64,000 nt of DNA, taken from assembly GCA_020723305.1 (NCBI GenBank), contig DYJC01000009.1, positions 62,001-126,000 on the forward strand, in the 5' to 3' direction. Source of the DNA: Desulfosudis oleivorans (lineage in GTDB: Bacteria; Desulfobacterota; Desulfobacteria; Desulfobacterales; SURF-7). The position numbers were made by a program, and so were the translations under genes. Position 1 is the stretch's first letter. Every line of letters begins with the position of its first letter. Shown in pieces: positions 63,599 to 64,000 of this stretch. The notes under the pieces were generated by a model. That model was not told the origin of the DNA. It was given only the letters and a program-made list of their open reading frames with translations, and did not search any database.

Positions 63599-64000
63599 TT
63601 AATATAAAAAAAATTTTATCGACTTTCCTATCTTACGAAGGCTGGTATCCAGAATTCTATCCAGTATCGATCTGTTTGTTTTATGATAGAAAAAGTCGAT
63701 AGCACCTTTCCAGGTACTAATCATCTCTTTTACTTCTTTGATAGAAGACTCATCAATTAATTTATTTTTACTAAATCTGTGTAAAAAAGATGCCGCGGTA
63801 TCCGTAAGATCATATAGAAGACAGATCCTAAGAAATTGAATTATCCTCTTGTGTGTCCAAAATTCAGGATAACGATCCACATGGCGAAGGCTTCTCAGGT
63901 AAAGAAGATCACAAAAAACATCTTGTCCCGTATACATTGATAGCGGAAATGATGTTTTATAAATCCATCTATTCAAATTTGTGAGCCTGAATATCTCAAA
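63599..64000 (-). CDS. C-terminal part of an unidentified protein, cut by the window edge
   Basis: The open frame runs off the right edge without a convincing start; the first possible initiation codon inside the window is a TTG at 63976 without a clear ribosome binding site, and in-frame coding continues beyond it. About 133 residues are visible. They are helical, with aromatic and basic residues, and show no recognised motif (for example HKRIIQFLRICLLYDLTD). It is followed 23 bases later by the GT2 gene in the same direction and is probably another saccharide-locus gene. Confidence 0.6.
   Translation of the reverse strand, partial: FEIFRLTNLNRWIYKTSFPLSMYTGQDVFCDLLYLRSLRHVDRYPEFWTHKRIIQFLRICLLYDLTDTAASFLHRFSKNKLIDESSIKEVKEMISTWKGAIDFFYHKTNRSILDRILDTSLRKIGKSIKFFLY

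Overview
The window reads as a chromosome segment of an anaerobic Gram-negative bacterium. The best guess is a deltaproteobacterium of the Desulfobacterales type. This is an inference from gene content: two oxygen-sensitive radical systems (a (R)-2-hydroxyacyl-CoA dehydratase/benzoyl-CoA-reductase-type enzyme and a glycyl radical enzyme), a Tat component, a CbpA-type DnaJ, and intergenic hairpin repeats. No rRNA is present and no species can be named.

Layout. (1) 1-11.5 kb is an integrated accessory island, all on the minus strand. At the left edge is a decayed fusion of two genes. It is followed, in reverse coordinate order, by a compact defence-type operon: PLD-nuclease/helicase, AlbA_2/ATPase protein, Eco57I-like DNA methyltransferase and RhuM. 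A P4-type integrase with a frameshifted N-terminus and an elongator tRNA-Met form the right boundary. (2) 11.8-31.7 kb is mostly housekeeping: an acidic zinc-ribbon membrane protein, hpt, a DnaJ, mnmG, a YhcC-type radical SAM protein, a MoxR/VWA pair, a TraB protein, purN, tatA, a ParM-like actin and a class A penicillin-binding protein. An HNH fusion protein and a Phd/PIN toxin-antitoxin pair are interspersed, and one MITE-like element occurs intact and once as a fragment. (3) 31.8-40.5 kb is a catabolic unit. A TetR regulator is followed by a perfect 22-bp palindrome and an operon for two dehydratase subunits, their ATPase activator, an SDR dehydrogenase, a glycyl radical enzyme and its activase. 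Two hairpin repeats lie between the first genes. (4) 40.6-64 kb is a cell-envelope region. It holds two unrecognised proteins, a GT4 glycosyltransferase, a radical SAM enzyme, an epimerase and methyltransferases. It also holds genes for a probable CDP-inositol route (myo-inositol-phosphate synthase, an inositol-phosphate-cytidylyltransferase-like protein, a CDP-alcohol phosphotransferase), a TagD/TagF-type CDP-glycerol pair, and a polysaccharide precursor cluster. That last cluster contains Pgl-like, GmhA-like, 2-hydroxyacid dehydrogenase, SDR, AroB-like cyclase and CMP-sugar synthetase genes. This part is visibly more AT-rich than the middle of the window.

The most interesting candidates are the helicase/methylase defence operon with its periodic repeat, the dehydratase plus glycyl-radical operon under one TetR-type operator, and the two cyclitol-related sets in the envelope region (inositol phosphate, and a sedoheptulose-type cyclase pathway). 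All functional assignments come from reading sequence motifs and from memory of protein families; no database was searched.
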